Origin: Vagococcus salmoninarum
GTDB taxonomy: Bacteria > Bacillota > Bacilli > Lactobacillales > Vagococcaceae
Length of the DNA: 64,000 nucleotides
Direction of reading: 5' to 3'
Assembly: GCF_003987495.1 (NCBI RefSeq)
Contig: NZ_NGJU01000001.1
Span: 276,744 to 340,743 of the forward strand
A program made the translations under genes and the position numbers. Position 1 is the first letter of the stretch; the number at the start of each line of letters is the position of its first letter. Below the pieces are notes generated by a model, which was given only the letters and a program-made list of their open reading frames with translations, had not been told where the DNA came from and ran no database searches. This document shows positions 49,779-56,985 of the stretch, piece after piece.

Positions 49779-50157
49779 ATGTAATGGTGGAGGTTGTCGG
49801 AAGCTGATAGACTTTGATAAAACTTATTGTGACAAACATCAACCTAAGAGAGTTTATCATCAAGAGGAATACTGGGAACGTAAAGAGAAGGAAGGTAGAT
49901 ACTTTGCCTTCTACCGTTCCAAGTCGTGGCGGAAAGCGTCTGAGCTATATAGAATAAATCAACCTTGTTGCGAAGATTGTTTAATTGAAGGAACGATCCG
50001 TAAAGTTGACGTAGTGGATCATACAGTGGAGCTAAGAGATAATTGGGATAAGCGGTTAGATGAATCAAACTACCGCTCACTGTGCCACTTCCACCATAAC
50101 CGCAAGACACAAAGGGAAAGAATGAGGCGTGAGAAAGAAAAAAGAGACACCCACTAA
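49762..50157 (+). CDS. HNH endonuclease of the packaging module
   Basis: The start is ATG at 49762 with a weak AAAGGA site; a longer open frame lies upstream within the previous gene but lacks signals. The protein is 131 aa. Four Cys in two pairs (CNGGGCRK near the N terminus, later CCEDCL) suggest a zinc ribbon, followed by the HNH core VDVVDHTVELRDNWDKRLDESNYRSLCHFHHNRKT. HNH proteins encoded just before terS assist terminase in cutting cos DNA in HK97-like phages. It is followed by a stretch holding the candidate cos site and a 46-codon ORF, then terS. Confidence 0.87.
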   Translation: MKPKIRCNGGGCRKLIDFDKTYCDKHQPKRVYHQEEYWERKEKEGRYFAFYRSKSWRKASELYRINQPCCEDCLIEGTIRKVDVVDHTVELRDNWDKRLDESNYRSLCHFHHNRKTQRERMRREKEKRDTH

Positions 50158-50309
50158 GGAATGCCCCCGTCGGTTCGGGTTCTAAAGAACCGATGATGAT
50201 ACCTTCTTTTTCAAAATAAGCCTATTCCAAAGTTATTGGTGGTAAGTTGTTAGTAGCTACTACCGTTTACTAATGTAATCGCAAGTGGTATAATGAAAGT
50301 AGGAGTTAT
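50158..50309. promoter_or_regulatory. Spacer after HNH: candidate cos/packaging region
   Basis: A GC-rich patch, GCCCCCGTCGGTTCGGG (50162-50178), stands out in AT-rich DNA. It is followed by the hairpin GGTTC-GGGTTCTAAA-GAACC (50171-50189) and an AT-rich run. Position between HNH and terS is where cohesive-end sites of HNH-containing cos phages usually lie. The cut site itself cannot be placed by eye. Confidence 0.4.
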
Positions 50310-50450
50310 ATGAATGAAAAAATAGTAGTACCGTCTACAGATGGTACAAAAGAACAGATAAGCTTACCTAATTACGGCGAAATTATTATCACTGTCAGAA
50401 ATGGGAAAGTCACCAATATTAGAACGGTAAACGATAAAAAAATATGTTGA
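50310..50450 (+). CDS. 46-aa protein, DUF2292/YezD-like
   Basis: ATG at 50310 is preceded by AGTAGGAGTT. The sequence (begins MNEKIVVPSTDG) ends in a YGEIIITVRNGKVTNIRTV segment, which resembles the short beta-hairpin family DUF2292/YezD (Y-G-x-V-x-I-x-x-x-x-G-K-V-x-x-I). The similarity is by eye. It sits between HNH and terS and is the only gene in that spacer. Function unknown. Confidence 0.55.
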   Translation: MNEKIVVPSTDGTKEQISLPNYGEIIITVRNGKVTNIRTVNDKKIC

Positions 50451-50624
50451 TATACACCTAAATAGCAAAGCTAAGGATGTATTACTAGATGATTGTTTTC
50501 ATTTGGTAGTGCATCCTTTTTAGTTCCTTGAAAACTGAATAAAGCAGAAGTATGAAAATGCAGCCCTCTGACACGATAGAGACCAGCGAAAAACTGCTTA
50601 TAAAAAATAGAAAGGAGAATAATT

Positions 50625-51104
50625 ATGACTAAACCAGTTAAATTATTAGAAGGTACACGACAGCATTTGTCATTAGAGGAACGATCACAACGAAAAGAAG
50701 CGAAAAATGAGTTATTTAAACAACAGCCGTTAATCAGTCACCCCCCTAGTTGGTTGCCCCAGTCAGCAGTTAGTGAATGGAATCGACTAATACCAGTCTT
50801 AAAAAAAGATTTCCCTATTTCTGAAACAGATTACAGTTTGTTAGTTGCGTACTGTTTATCTTATTCAAGGATAAAAACGGCAGAAGGTGAGATTAGAAAG
50901 TTTGGTACGTTTGTCACCAGTGATAAAACAGGTATCACACAGGCTAACCCAGCGGTTAAAGTACAGTCTCAAGCAATGAAAGATTTAAAATCAGCTGCCA
51001 GCTCTTTAGGTATGACTTTAGAAGCCAGAGCAAAACTTGCCCTAAATAAAGCCAAAACGGAAAAACCGAGTGATCCTTTCGAGAGGTTACTAAATGACGG
51101 TTAA
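50625..51104 (+). CDS. terS: Terminase small subunit, P27 family
   Basis: This 159-aa protein has GAAAGGAG upstream. It has the P27 pattern: PPSWLPQSAVSEWNRLIPVL, the central helices ETDYSLLVAYCLSYSRIKTAEGEI, then TSDKTGITQANPAVKVQSQAMKDLKSAASSLGMTLEARAKLAL. TerS recognises the packaging site and loads TerL. A satellite-encoded TerS directs packaging of the island rather than of the helper. It overlaps terL by 11 bp, so the two are co-translated. Confidence 0.92.
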   Translation: MTKPVKLLEGTRQHLSLEERSQRKEAKNELFKQQPLISHPPSWLPQSAVSEWNRLIPVLKKDFPISETDYSLLVAYCLSYSRIKTAEGEIRKFGTFVTSDKTGITQANPAVKVQSQAMKDLKSAASSLGMTLEARAKLALNKAKTEKPSDPFERLLNDG

Positions 51105-52803
51105 CTTTGCCTTAGATTACGCTGATAAGGTGTTAGCTGGGGATATTATAGCCGGTCAAAAAATCATTCAAGCGGTCACTCGATTTAAAAATGATTTAAA
51201 AAGGTCTGAACAAGCCGACTTTCCTTACTATTTCAATAATGAAGTTGCTAACCAATCAATTCATTTTATGGAAATGTTGCCAGGGACTGACGGACAAAAA
51301 ATAAACATGTTGCTCTTTCAAAAGTGGTTAATTGCTGAACTCAATGGCTGGCGAGAGAAAAAAACAGAGAACAGACGGTATAATAGAGCGTTTATCTCAA
51401 TGAGCCGTAAGAATGGGAAAACTTATCTTGTGAGTGGTATGGGTTCAAATGCGTTACTTATGGAGAAAGAGCCAGCAGAAGGTAGGCAAATTCTATTTGT
51501 TTCTAATGCCTTAAAGCAGTCCAAAATTGGTTATAACATGATGGCAAACGGTTTGCGTAAAGTAACGAAGCAATCAAAATATATGCGGCAGCGATTAAAA
51601 ATATTGAACTCACAAATTACAGATTTAGATAGTAATAGCTTTGCCATAGCTTTAGCGTCTGAAACAAGTACACTAGACGGTTTTGGAGCTACGACAGCCA
51701 TATTAGATGAATGGCACGAAGCAAAGGACAGGAAAGTCTACAACGTCATTAAATCAGGTATGGGCAATCAAAAAAATGGATTACTTGCAGTTGTTTCAAC
51801 AGCAGGACTTAATATCAATGTTCCAATGTATGAGGAATACGAGTTTCTTACTAAAGTTTTAGAAGCAAAAGAAGAAGCTGATCGTTACTTCATTGCTATA
51901 TGGGAACTTGACGACAAGGAAGAAATTCATGATGAGAGGTTATACATTAAAGCTAATCCTATTTTTGAAAGTGAAGCGATCAAGCAAACGATGATTCAGG
52001 CGATACGTGATGATGTGGCATTAGGTATCAAGCAAAATAACTTAAATTCGGTGCTAGTGAAGAACTTTAACTTATGGCTACAAGCGTCAGATGATAGTTA
52101 CGTCGCAGCCGAAGATTGGAATGCTACTGAAATTGAAAGTGAGAATATTCAAGGTAAAGACGTTTATGTGGGAATTGATTTATCAAAAACCAATGATTTA
52201 ACGAGCTTGTCTTGGATAGTACCACTTGAAGATAATCAGTTGTATTGTGATAGTCACTCGTTTATAGGCACAAAGTACGGGCTACAAGACAAAATAAGAC
52301 GTGATGGCATTGACTATATCCAACGTGAAAAACTAGGAGAATGTACCATTACTTCATTAGAAAGTGGCATTATCGACTATGAAGAAGTCTTTCGTTGGTT
52401 GATTGATTTCATACAAGAAAACGACTTGAATGTACTAGGTATTTGTTACGATTCTTGGAACGCCAACAGTTTAATTAGTCGTTTTGAGAAAAATAATTAT
52501 CCGTTAATTGAAGTAAGGCAAGGGGCTAGGACACTGAACACACCAACAAGAACGTTTCGAGAGCAGTTATACGATGGGAAGTTGTTACACCCAGCGAATA
52601 AGTTACTGACTCATGCCGTGAATAATGCCATCTTAAAGGAAGATAATAACGGCATTCAAATTAATAAGGCGAAAAACTCAAATCGAATTGACCCTATTGT
52701 CGCTTTGATGAATGCCTACACAGAAGCAATGTTCTACTTTGAAGAAACGGAAGGGAGGGAAGCTGATAATGAATTTTACACATCTGAAAACTTTAGTTTT
52801 TAA
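51094..52803 (+). CDS. terL: Terminase large subunit
   Basis: This 569-aa packaging motor and nuclease has ATPase part Walker A-like MSRKNGKTYLVSG (about 101-113), Walker B TAILDEWHEA (about 200), and coupling motif AVVSTAGLN. The nuclease domain (about 355-565) has VGIDLSKTNDLTSL, ICYDSWNANSLI and the third acid in NSNRIDPIVALMNAY. It belongs to the P27/HK97-like terminase class. Having its own complete TerS/TerL pair separates this element from classic SaPIs, which carry only TerS and use helper TerL. Confidence 0.94.
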   Translation: MTVNFALDYADKVLAGDIIAGQKIIQAVTRFKNDLKRSEQADFPYYFNNEVANQSIHFMEMLPGTDGQKINMLLFQKWLIAELNGWREKKTENRRYNRAFISMSRKNGKTYLVSGMGSNALLMEKEPAEGRQILFVSNALKQSKIGYNMMANGLRKVTKQSKYMRQRLKILNSQITDLDSNSFAIALASETSTLDGFGATTAILDEWHEAKDRKVYNVIKSGMGNQKNGLLAVVSTAGLNINVPMYEEYEFLTKVLEAKEEADRYFIAIWELDDKEEIHDERLYIKANPIFESEAIKQTMIQAIRDDVALGIKQNNLNSVLVKNFNLWLQASDDSYVAAEDWNATEIESENIQGKDVYVGIDLSKTNDLTSLSWIVPLEDNQLYCDSHSFIGTKYGLQDKIRRDGIDYIQREKLGECTITSLESGIIDYEEVFRWLIDFIQENDLNVLGICYDSWNANSLISRFEKNNYPLIEVRQGARTLNTPTRTFREQLYDGKLLHPANKLLTHAVNNAILKEDNNGIQINKAKNSNRIDPIVALMNAYTEAMFYFEETEGREADNEFYTSENFSF

Positions 52804-52942
52804 CCATATTCACACGCTACTATTTTTAATCGGTCTTGTGATTGTACTTAGTGCTATTACATTGCTGACAAGTATGGAATGGGGCTTGTTGGCACTAGGG
52901 ATAACACTCATAGGCGTTGCGTTAACATTAAACAATTATTAA
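52769..52942 (+). CDS. Small membrane protein between terL and portal (DUF1056-like)
   Basis: The start is ATG at 52769, nine bases after GGGAGGG, inside the end of terL. The protein is 57 aa with two hydrophobic helices (FNHIHTLLFLIGLVIVLSAITLL and WGLLALGITLIGVALTL). Such two-helix proteins (DUF1056) sit at exactly this place in many lactic-acid-bacterium cos phages. The role is not known. Confidence 0.72.
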   Translation: MNFTHLKTLVFNHIHTLLFLIGLVIVLSAITLLTSMEWGLLALGITLIGVALTLNNY

Positions 52943-52958
52943 GAAAGGAGGTAAATAC

Positions 52959-54149
52959 GTGGCACTTTTTAAAGCAAGAAGTATAAAAAAAACAACAGGC
53001 GATCCATTTCTTGATAGTGTGGTTAGTCTGACAAGTGACAATCAATCAGACTTTACAAGTATTCGGGCATTAAGAAACAGTGACGTTTTTACAGCTATTA
53101 AAGTGATTGCCAGTGACATTGCGTCAAGTGAGTTACAACTTATCAAAAGTGGTTTAGTAGAGGAAGAAGCAAAATTATCTTATTTGATTAATGTTAAACC
53201 TAATCAATTGATGGACGGATGGCATTTTAAGTTTGCTTTAGCAGCTAATATGCTTTTAAACGGTAATAGTTTTGCTGAAATTATCCGAAATGGTGAAGAA
53301 GTTGCTGAACTACGATTGTTGCTTAATTCAGAAGTAAGTTTAATTCAAAATGAAAATGGCACACTGACTTATGAGAAAAAAGAAGGCACTGCCAGTATAA
53401 AATTAGCTGCCCATGATGTGTTACATTTCAAGTATTTCTCACAAGATGGGATTGTTGGGTTGTCACCTTTACACAGTTTAAAAGATGAGTTGAATGTCCA
53501 AGAAGCAGGGAACAATACCTTGTATAATTTCTTCTCTAAAGGCGTAAACGGCAGCGGTATTCTAACCGTTCATAAGTCGGACTTAGATGGTAAGGCTAAA
53601 GAAGCAATCAGAAAGAAATTTGAAGAAGCTAACGGCTCAAACGATGGCGAAAACTCATTACGAACCATCATATTAGATGAAACGATGGACTATAAAACAT
53701 TAGAGATTAATACAGAAGTGTTAAAGCTGGTAAATTCTAATGATTGGACGACTAAACAAATTGCTAAAGTGTTTGGCATTAGTACTGATCGTTTGGGAGT
53801 GGAGCAGCAACATTCAAGTAATGTTCAAGCTAATTTAATGTACTTGCAAAATACGCTCATTCATTTCTTCTCGGTCTTCACTACAGAAATTAGAAGCAAG
53901 TTATTAGATGATAAAAAGTTGAGTGTCCGTTTTAATGCGGATCGTTTACTTGAAACTGACCCGCAATCAGTCTTAGAAACCACAATTAAGGCAGTACAAG
54001 GCTCACTCTTAACCATTAATGAGGGGCGTAAAAAGATAGGGTTGCCAAAAGCAGATGGCGGAGACAGGCTACTAGTTAGCTTAAACTACACGCATTTGGA
54101 CAACTTAGACACTTACCAATTTAGAAAGGAGAATACAGTAGATGAGTAA
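52959..54149 (+). CDS. Portal protein, HK97 family
   Basis: This 396-aa portal starts at GTG (52959), seven bases after AAAGGAGG. Features include SVVSLTSDNQSDFTSIRALRNSDVFTAIKVIASDIASSEL, LLNGNSFAEIIRNG, HDVLHFKYFSQDGIVGLSPL, and IAKVFGISTDRLGVEQQHSSNVQ, all usual for HK97-type portals. The dodecameric ring at the capsid vertex is the DNA gate and the seat of head-completion proteins. It overlaps the protease-capsid gene by 8 bp. Confidence 0.93.
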   Translation: MALFKARSIKKTTGDPFLDSVVSLTSDNQSDFTSIRALRNSDVFTAIKVIASDIASSELQLIKSGLVEEEAKLSYLINVKPNQLMDGWHFKFALAANMLLNGNSFAEIIRNGEEVAELRLLLNSEVSLIQNENGTLTYEKKEGTASIKLAAHDVLHFKYFSQDGIVGLSPLHSLKDELNVQEAGNNTLYNFFSKGVNGSGILTVHKSDLDGKAKEAIRKKFEEANGSNDGENSLRTIILDETMDYKTLEINTEVLKLVNSNDWTTKQIAKVFGISTDRLGVEQQHSSNVQANLMYLQNTLIHFFSVFTTEIRSKLLDDKKLSVRFNADRLLETDPQSVLETTIKAVQGSLLTINEGRKKIGLPKADGGDRLLVSLNYTHLDNLDTYQFRKENTVDE

Positions 54150-55629
54150 AGAAGTAGAAGAAAAACGGTTAACAGATGAAGCAGAATTAAAATCAAAAGA
54201 AGCAGCTGTACCGGACGAAACGGCAGCAGAGAGTGATCCCGAAAAAAAGGGGAAGATGATTAATGGGTATGCGTTGAAGTTTGACACACCTAGTAAAGAT
54301 TTAGGAGGGTTTCAAGAGGTTATCACAAAAGATGCCTTAAAAGACACTGATTTATCTGATGTGGTTTTATTAGTGGGGCATGATTATTCTAAACCACTAG
54401 CTAGAGTCAAGAACGGTACATTGAAGCTAGAAGTAGATGAAACAGGCTTGAAATTTGAAGCGACACTTCCTAATACAAGTTATGCCAATGATGTGTATGA
54501 AAATATCAAAGCAGGTAATACTGATTCTATGAGTTTTGGTTTTAAAGTAGGTGAAGATGGGGATGAATTTGAAAAACGTGATGGTGAAGTTATCAGAAAA
54601 GTTAATTCAATTCAATCCTTATGGGAGTGTTCCATTGTGACCGTCCCAGCCTATGATGACACCAATGTAAAAGTAGACACTCGGTCATATGATCAGTTCT
54701 TAACAAAAAATACAGATAAAAAGAAAGAGGAAATTATTATGAAAAAAACATTAATTGACACAGAAAAAACAGAATTAAGAAGCTTTGAGGACTATATCCG
54801 TTCACACGGTGAAGTAAGAGACGGCTTAACTACCATTAATACGGACGTGGTTATTCCAAAAGATGTAACCGGTGAAGTCTTTGACCTAAAACGTGCCACA
54901 ACGAACTTAGCCCAATTCGTGACAGTGAAACAAGTCTCAAATGGTGAAGGGAAGTACCCAGTAGCAACTAATCAACAAGCCATCTTAGCTACTAAAGCAG
55001 AACTAGCAGAAATTGCAGACATTGACGCTGATATGTTTACGCAAGTTGATTACAAAGTTGAAACACGAGCAGGCAAGATTGCCTTATCCAATGAAGTGGT
55101 AGAAGACGCCGTAGTTGATATTGTGGCAGAAGTGAAAGCTCAACTCACTCAGTTAGTCGATAATACTGACAACAAGCATATCATTGACTTGCTTAAAACA
55201 TTCAAAAAAGTACCCGCAGCAAGTTTAGATGATTTAAAGAAAGTTTACAATGTGGAACTTGATCCAGCGTTAAATAAAATGATTATGACAAACCAAACAG
55301 GCTTTAATCACTTGGACACACTAAAAGATAGTGACGGACGTTATATCTTACAGCCTGATGTCACATCACCAAGTGGCTACTCATTGTTTGGGTCGCCTAT
55401 GTTAGTTGTAAGTGATAAGCAACTAGCTAACAATGGTAAAGCTTTCCCAATGATTATGGGTGACTTAAAACAAGCGGTATTCGTGGCCAGACGTAACCAA
55501 GTAACAACTCAATGGGAGAAATTTGATTACTACTCTCAAGGTCTAGCGGTCATTGTCCGTAATGACTACAAGAAAATAGATGGAGAAGCGGCACGTTATA
55601 TTGAATTTACCCCAGCAGTAGGCGAATAA
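54142..55629 (+). CDS. Fused prohead protease - HK97-type major capsid protein
   Basis: One 495-aa reading frame carries two normally separate proteins. Residues about 35-185 are an HK97 prohead protease (S78): NGYALKFDTPSKDLGG, catalytic His in LLVGHDYSKPLA (about 80), catalytic Ser in DSMSFGFKV (about 129), WECSIVTVPAYDD. Residues about 200-495 are an HK97-fold capsid protein: N-arm, then DVVIPKDVTGEVFDL, GKYPVATNQQAIL, a long E-loop/P-domain, and VIVRNDYKKIDGEAARYIEFTPA. An in-frame ATG at 54739 (Met200) with AGAGGAAATT upstream could start separate capsid synthesis. A terminator follows. Confidence 0.9.
   Translation: MSKEVEEKRLTDEAELKSKEAAVPDETAAESDPEKKGKMINGYALKFDTPSKDLGGFQEVITKDALKDTDLSDVVLLVGHDYSKPLARVKNGTLKLEVDETGLKFEATLPNTSYANDVYENIKAGNTDSMSFGFKVGEDGDEFEKRDGEVIRKVNSIQSLWECSIVTVPAYDDTNVKVDTRSYDQFLTKNTDKKKEEIIMKKTLIDTEKTELRSFEDYIRSHGEVRDGLTTINTDVVIPKDVTGEVFDLKRATTNLAQFVTVKQVSNGEGKYPVATNQQAILATKAELAEIADIDADMFTQVDYKVETRAGKIALSNEVVEDAVVDIVAEVKAQLTQLVDNTDNKHIIDLLKTFKKVPAASLDDLKKVYNVELDPALNKMIMTNQTGFNHLDTLKDSDGRYILQPDVTSPSGYSLFGSPMLVVSDKQLANNGKAFPMIMGDLKQAVFVARRNQVTTQWEKFDYYSQGLAVIVRNDYKKIDGEAARYIEFTPAVGE
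54739..54741 (+). promoter_or_regulatory. Possible internal start for free capsid protein
   Basis: ATG in phase with the fusion, eight bases after AAGAGG (54725-54730). It lies in the Lys/Glu-rich linker (TDKKKEEIIMKK) exactly between protease and capsid domains. It would give a 296-aa capsid subunit in excess over the protease fusion. Confidence 0.55.
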
Positions 55630-55630
55630 A

Positions 55631-55668
55631 AAAATAAGGTGTGTACTTAGCGGTACGCACCTTTATTT
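55631..55668 (+). terminator. Hairpin after the protease-capsid gene
   Basis: AAATAAGGTGTGTAC pairs with GTACGCACCTTTATTT around a short loop; a weak T-run. It probably reduces transcription into the two head-completion genes. A further small dyad, GGCGA-TG-TCGCC (55683-55694), lies before the next ribosome-binding site. Confidence 0.75.
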
Positions 55669-55714
55669 GATTATCTATATGTGGCGATGTCGCCGCATTT
55701 GAAAGGAGATTAAT

Positions 55715-55999
55715 ATGTTAGAATTACAAGATATTAAAAACAGTTTAAGAATTGATCACACGATGGACGATAAAATGATTGAAGGTTTAATCATGACGGC
55801 TAAAGAATATGTTATTAGCGCCATTGATTCGAGCGATAAAGAAGGCGTTATAGAGGGCTACGAGCAATTCGAGTGGTCTGTCAGTTTATTAGTCCAACAT
55901 TGGTATTTGAACCGTCAAGAAGCCAGTAGTGAACGATTACCAGTCACTGTACAAGCTATGATTCAACAAATGCGAGGTGCTTATTATGGCACTCATTAA
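55715..55999 (+). CDS. Head-tail connector, gp6-like
   Basis: This 94-aa protein follows AAAGGAG. It has LQDIKNSLRIDHTMDDKMIEGLIMTAKEYVISAI, the typical N-terminal helical pattern of HK97 gp6-type connectors, then WSVSLLVQHWYLNRQEAS and RLPVTVQAMIQQMRGAYYG. It forms the ring below the portal that closes the head and receives the stopper. It overlaps the next gene by 14 bp. Confidence 0.88.
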   Translation: MLELQDIKNSLRIDHTMDDKMIEGLIMTAKEYVISAIDSSDKEGVIEGYEQFEWSVSLLVQHWYLNRQEASSERLPVTVQAMIQQMRGAYYGTH

Positions 56000-56318
56000 T
56001 AACGTTAGTGAGCTTAATGAAAGGATTGATATATTAGAAATAAAACCAAGTGGTGGTTTCGAGCCGGGCGAAGATGAGCCAATAATTTTACATTCATGTT
56101 GGGCAATGATTAAAACAAGTATGATAAAGGATATATATGTAAATAATGGAACGGCATACGAGGGAACGACTACATTTGTAATCAGAAGTGGTCAACCTAT
56201 TATTATAACAAATAAATTAAAAATAAGATGGAAGCAACAAGACTATAATATTGTGACGTATAACCCAGATACAAGCAGAAAAGAATTTGATGTGATTATT
56301 GGGAAGGAATATAGTTAG
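55986..56318 (+). CDS. Head-tail adaptor / stopper, gp7-like
   Basis: The start is ATG at 55986, seven bases after GAGGTG; a GTG three codons earlier is possible. The protein is 110 aa and beta-rich: INNVSELNERIDILEI, SCWAMIKTSMIKDIYVNNGTAYEGTTTFVIR and WKQQDYNIVTYNPDTSRKEFDVIIG match the SPP1/HK97 head-tail joining family. It is the last gene of the island. The head is thus complete up to the tail-docking surface but no tail gene follows, so this protein would be the interface to helper tails. Confidence 0.85.
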   Translation: MALINNVSELNERIDILEIKPSGGFEPGEDEPIILHSCWAMIKTSMIKDIYVNNGTAYEGTTTFVIRSGQPIIITNKLKIRWKQQDYNIVTYNPDTSRKEFDVIIGKEYS

Positions 56319-56352
56319 CAAAAAAAAATAACCCAAATCGGATTAATGAAAT

Positions 56353-56364
56353 TGCCTCCCACAA
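56353..56364. repeat. Island motif TTGTGGGAGGCA, copy 3 (inverted)
   Basis: TGCCTCCCACAA lies between the last gene and the right arm sites. It is the reverse complement of the 12-bp core of copies 1 and 2. Confidence 0.6.
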
Positions 56365-56380
56365 CGCTAATTTTAATTAC

Positions 56381-56415
56381 TAAATGCCATAATTAAATGC
56401 CATTTTAAATGCCAT
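56381..56415. repeat. Integrase arm-type sites, right end
   Basis: Three direct copies of TAAATGCCAT (56381-56390, 56394-56403, 56406-56415), spaced 12-13 bp, in the same orientation as the two left-end copies. Confidence 0.78.
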
Positions 56416-56451
56416 TTGTTGTTAATAGATGATAACCAGTGAACAAGATAA

Positions 56452-56481
56452 AATAAAAAACCCTTATATATCAAGGGTTTT
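56452..56481. terminator. Island-supplied terminator downstream of ssrA
   Basis: AAAAAACCCTT-ATATATC-AAGGGTTTT, symmetric with A and T runs on both sides. It lies 33 bp after the tmRNA 3' end on the minus strand, so it restores termination of ssrA after integration and also ends the island operon. Confidence 0.8.
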
Positions 56482-56511
56482 AACTCCATATGCTAACGCA
56501 TAACTTCACAG

Positions 56512-56529
56512 AATGGAAGCGGCGGGAGT
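56512..56529. repeat. attR core (18-bp direct repeat, inside ssrA)
   Basis: AATGGAAGCGGCGGGAGT, identical to 43109-43126. It overlaps the acceptor-stem 3' strand and T-arm of the intact tmRNA gene. Confidence 0.92.
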
Positions 56530-56875
56530 CGAACCCGCGTCCAAGCACATCGACACTTAAACTTCTACGCTCATAGTTTTGTGTTTAAGGTTTCGCTAAG
56601 AGATTTGACACAAAACAAACAGTCTTCTTCGCTAGCCTGATAATCTCTTCTAAACATTCCAGACGGAAACATTTAGCGTATCCCACTTAATTTGAGACCC
56701 TGACCCGAGCACATGGGTGATGCCGGAAGGATCTTCGCCAACTGTTTTTACGCAGCTAGAGCGAAAGTGTTTTCGTTTTTAGCAGTTATATTTAACTGTT
56801 AACGTTTTAGCGTAGACGTAACCTACGAAGCGCCATTCAAGCTCAAACTGTACCTGTCGAATCCGTAACGCCCCC
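56514..56875 (-). ncRNA. ssrA: tmRNA (transfer-messenger RNA)
   Basis: This is a leftward gene of about 362 nt. The 5' end GGGGGCGTTACGGATTCGAC and the 3' end GGGTTCGACTCCCGCCGCTTCCA form the tRNA-like domain; the acceptor stem GGGGGCG pairs with CGCTTCC (two G-U pairs). CCA is not encoded. The tag-coding part is at 56783-56748 on the minus strand: GCT resume codon then KNENTFALAA and TAA, so AKNENTFALAA is encoded. It rescues stalled ribosomes and marks their products for proteolysis. Its 3' end is the island attachment site and is kept intact. Confidence 0.95.
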
Positions 56876-56911
56876 TTAAATTAAAAGGGTGTACGAGATG
56901 TGTACTACGAA

Positions 56912-56940
56912 AGTATAGCATAATTTACTGTTATTTGAAA
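56912..56940 (-). promoter_or_regulatory. ssrA promoter
   Basis: On the minus strand: -35 TTTCAA (56940-56935), 17-bp spacer, -10 TATACT (56917-56912). The start point is about 30 nt before the mature 5' end, as expected for a processed tmRNA precursor. Confidence 0.7.
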
Positions 56941-56985
56941 GTCTTAAGAAAGCAAATAGCAGGAGTTGAGAAAAAAGTCTAGCAA

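Larger units (their letters stand above)
43109..56529. mobile_element. 13.4-kb satellite island in ssrA, capsid-forming PICI type
   Basis: The island is bounded by an 18-bp direct repeat (AATGGAAGCGGCGGGAGT at 43109-43126 and 56512-56529) that is the 3' end of the tmRNA gene. Contents in order: tyrosine integrase and CI-like repressor (leftward); then rightward Cro-like, HTH, small ORFs, prim-pol, P4-type primase-helicase, putative origin, three small unknowns, HNH, TerS, TerL, small membrane protein, portal, protease-capsid, two head-completion proteins. There are no tail, baseplate, holin, endolysin, major-tail or tape-measure genes, and 56319-56511 has no room for any. The size and set fit satellites that form their own small capsids and borrow helper tails. 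Confidence 0.85.

Noticed and set aside
43109-56529. Ordinary intact prophage
   Set aside because: Only head and packaging genes are present. There is no tail, lysis or host-recognition gene and no space for them before attR.
43109-56529. Classic SaPI-type island
   Set aside because: SaPIs normally carry TerS and capsid-remodelling genes but rely on helper TerL, portal and capsid. Here all of these are encoded.
56514-56590. Separate tRNA gene at the island end
   Set aside because: The T-arm and acceptor sequence belong to the tmRNA; there is no anticodon arm and the pairing 5' strand lies at 56869-56875.
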